NCBI GenBank assembly: GCA_963377175.1
Contig: CAUJNA010000191.1
Span: forward strand, 318,045 to 382,044
DNA length: 64,000 bases
Direction of reading: 5' to 3'
DNA from: Effrenium voratum
Lineage: Eukaryota > Sar > Dinophyceae > Suessiales > Symbiodiniaceae
The translations under genes and the position numbers were made by a program. The number at the start of each line of letters is the position of its first letter. Within the stretch, counting starts at the first letter, position 1. Positions 62,808 to 64,000 of the stretch are shown piece by piece. The notes beneath the pieces were generated by a model. It was not told where the DNA came from. It did no database searches and was given only the letters and a program-made list of their open reading frames with translations.

Positions 62808-64000
62808 ATGTCTCGACGTGATGATCGTGACAGATCCAGGACTCGGCGCAGACGTGATCGGAGTCCTTCCCCTCAAGCTCGTAAAGCGCGCAGACACGAA
62901 CACAATGACAACCAGGTCTCGGAAGGCATGGATTGGAACAACCTGGTATCCTGGCAACACAATTCCGGCTACAACTCCGCCAACAATTTCCCGGTGATGC
63001 CGACCAATTACCAATCGATTCCAAACCCCACGCAGCAGTTCCATCATTCACCGATCAACTACATGATGCCAGTTCCTCCAGAGCCCACGCCAACGAAGTT
63101 CATGACGCCCGTGATGCCGCCACCGGTCACTCCCTCGCAAGCTACACCATCATCTGGATACCCTGCAGCCCTACCGGTTCGACCTCAGAAAGCCTGGCTT
63201 ACTCCATCGGCTGACTGGACACCTGGAGATGGCATGCTAGATATCAACCAGCTCTACAACTTCAGCCTGCCCACGACGGTCGCCAACACCCCGCACAACA
63301 ACCTACGTGACATGTCCGGCATGGACATTCGTGACGTTCGCCTGGTTCAGGTCATTCATGGAGGCCTCACCAACTGGCTGCTCCGGCCGTTTGCTCACGG
63401 CAGATTCGTGACGTGGGAAGGCTTTCGCACTCGCACCGAGGCCTTACTTTGGAGCACCTGTTCCAAACTACTACGACGATCACAGTCGATCAACCTGCTT
63501 ACCTTGGAAAAGGACCTTGCTAACTCACTGGGGCTCAACCTCGACGACTTCAATCAGCGGATCAAGGTTCATGACCATTTGGCCAACTTGGTACTTCAGT
63601 TGCTTCAGCAACACCACGCAACTCTCACGCCTTCTACCCAGACGGATGACATGGTCAAGAAGTACAATGATCTAAATCGTGCTCATGAGTTGCTCCAGGC
63701 TCAGTATTCAGCATCGTTACGCGCTTCGACTTCCCCCACGGTGCCAAGCCAGAAGGATGATGCAGAGTTGGTTACACCACCACCGGTCAACCACACACAC
63801 AATCCTCGTCACCTCCCAGCTCCCTCCCTACGGCCAGCGCAGCGGCCCTTGATGGCAAGTCGTTTGATGGCGCGGTGCAACCCCGGATCATTCAGTCTCT
63901 TCACGGAGTTTCTTCGCCGCCTTCCAAGCCGGCGGCGTCACAATTGCTCACCATGCACAGCACGCCGGATGACGTCATCAAGTACTACACATGGACCAGT
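62808..64000 (+). CDS. RS-rich N-terminal ORF of an unidentified (possibly retroelement) protein, runs off the edge
   Basis: ATG at 62808 in a GCGCCACC context starts a frame open to the window end. It begins with an Arg/Ser-rich region (MSRRDDRDRSRTRRRRDRSP) followed by a Pro/Met/Asn-rich stretch. A globular part follows (WTPGDGMLDINQLYNF, VRLVQVIHGGLTNWLLRPF, LANSLGLNLDDFNQRI), then a short coiled coil (KKYNDLNRAHELLQAQYSA). After about 63780 the protein-like text moves to another frame (AALDGKSFDGAVQPRIIQSL, then LLTMHSTPDDVIKYYTW), so an indel near CCACCACCGG is likely. The leading 68-bp repeats and RS-rich start fit the 5' part of another retroelement Gag, or a host nuclear protein; I cannot decide. 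Confidence 0.5.
   Translation, partial: MSRRDDRDRSRTRRRRDRSPSPQARKARRHEHNDNQVSEGMDWNNLVSWQHNSGYNSANNFPVMPTNYQSIPNPTQQFHHSPINYMMPVPPEPTPTKFMTPVMPPPVTPSQATPSSGYPAALPVRPQKAWLTPSADWTPGDGMLDINQLYNFSLPTTVANTPHNNLRDMSGMDIRDVRLVQVIHGGLTNWLLRPFAHGRFVTWEGFRTRTEALLWSTCSKLLRRSQSINLLTLEKDLANSLGLNLDDFNQRIKVHDHLANLVLQLLQQHHATLTPSTQTDDMVKKYNDLNRAHELLQAQYSASLRASTSPTVPSQKDDAELVTPPPVNHTHNPRHLPAPSLRPAQRPLMASRLMARCNPGSFSLFTEFLRRLPSRRRHNCSPCTARRMTSSSTTHGP

Overview
The window looks like nuclear DNA of a dinoflagellate. The signs are a Ty1/copia polyprotein with CCCH fingers in Gag and extra coding modules after RNase H, a decayed LINE, very dense simple and satellite repeats, and a few isolated GC-rich exon-like islands. 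No SSU/LSU rRNA, clean tRNA or complete host gene is visible, so the species is not determined.

Region 1 (1-13756) is strongly AT-rich, gene-dense and intronless. It is most of a polinton-like virus/virophage-type element. It carries a protein-primed family B DNA polymerase (broken near its C-terminus by a 1-base homopolymer change), a DDE retroviral-type integrase, a C2H2 finger protein, four charged or coiled-coil proteins (three with a related N-terminal module), a penton-like minor capsid protein, a lipase-like protein, a double-jelly-roll major capsid protein and a repetitive trimeric fibre. Several genes are separated by AT-rich palindromes. No packaging ATPase, maturation protease or terminal repeats are visible. 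The left edge cuts the element, and its right end is abruptly replaced by the retrotransposon.

Region 2 (13757-25677) is a Ty1/copia retrotransposon: leader or LTR, coiled-coil Gag-like ORF, CCCH fingers, DTG protease, integrase, RT with YVDD, RNase H, then a long C-terminal extension with a cytosine-methyltransferase-like GPCTGG module. An ATGA overlap leads into a further unrecognised ORF. Frameshifts and in-frame TAG codons suggest decay, or recoding. The element runs into a 100-N gap.

Region 3 (25778-64000) is mostly non-coding: a TACA/TTACA satellite, two non-autonomous inverted-repeat element families, a 43-bp tandem array, a CT microsatellite, a minus-strand LINE relic (about 40.8-44.7 kb), GC-rich inverted palindromes, a 15-bp array, and a 210-bp satellite block with pseudo-tRNA/SINE-like segments (56.6-62.1 kb). 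Three 68-bp repeats lie just before an RS-rich ORF that runs off the right edge.

The viral genes form a replication (polymerase), integration (integrase) and virion (capsid, penton, fibre) set. The retrotransposon carries its own copy-and-paste machinery. The rest is repeat-rich host sequence.
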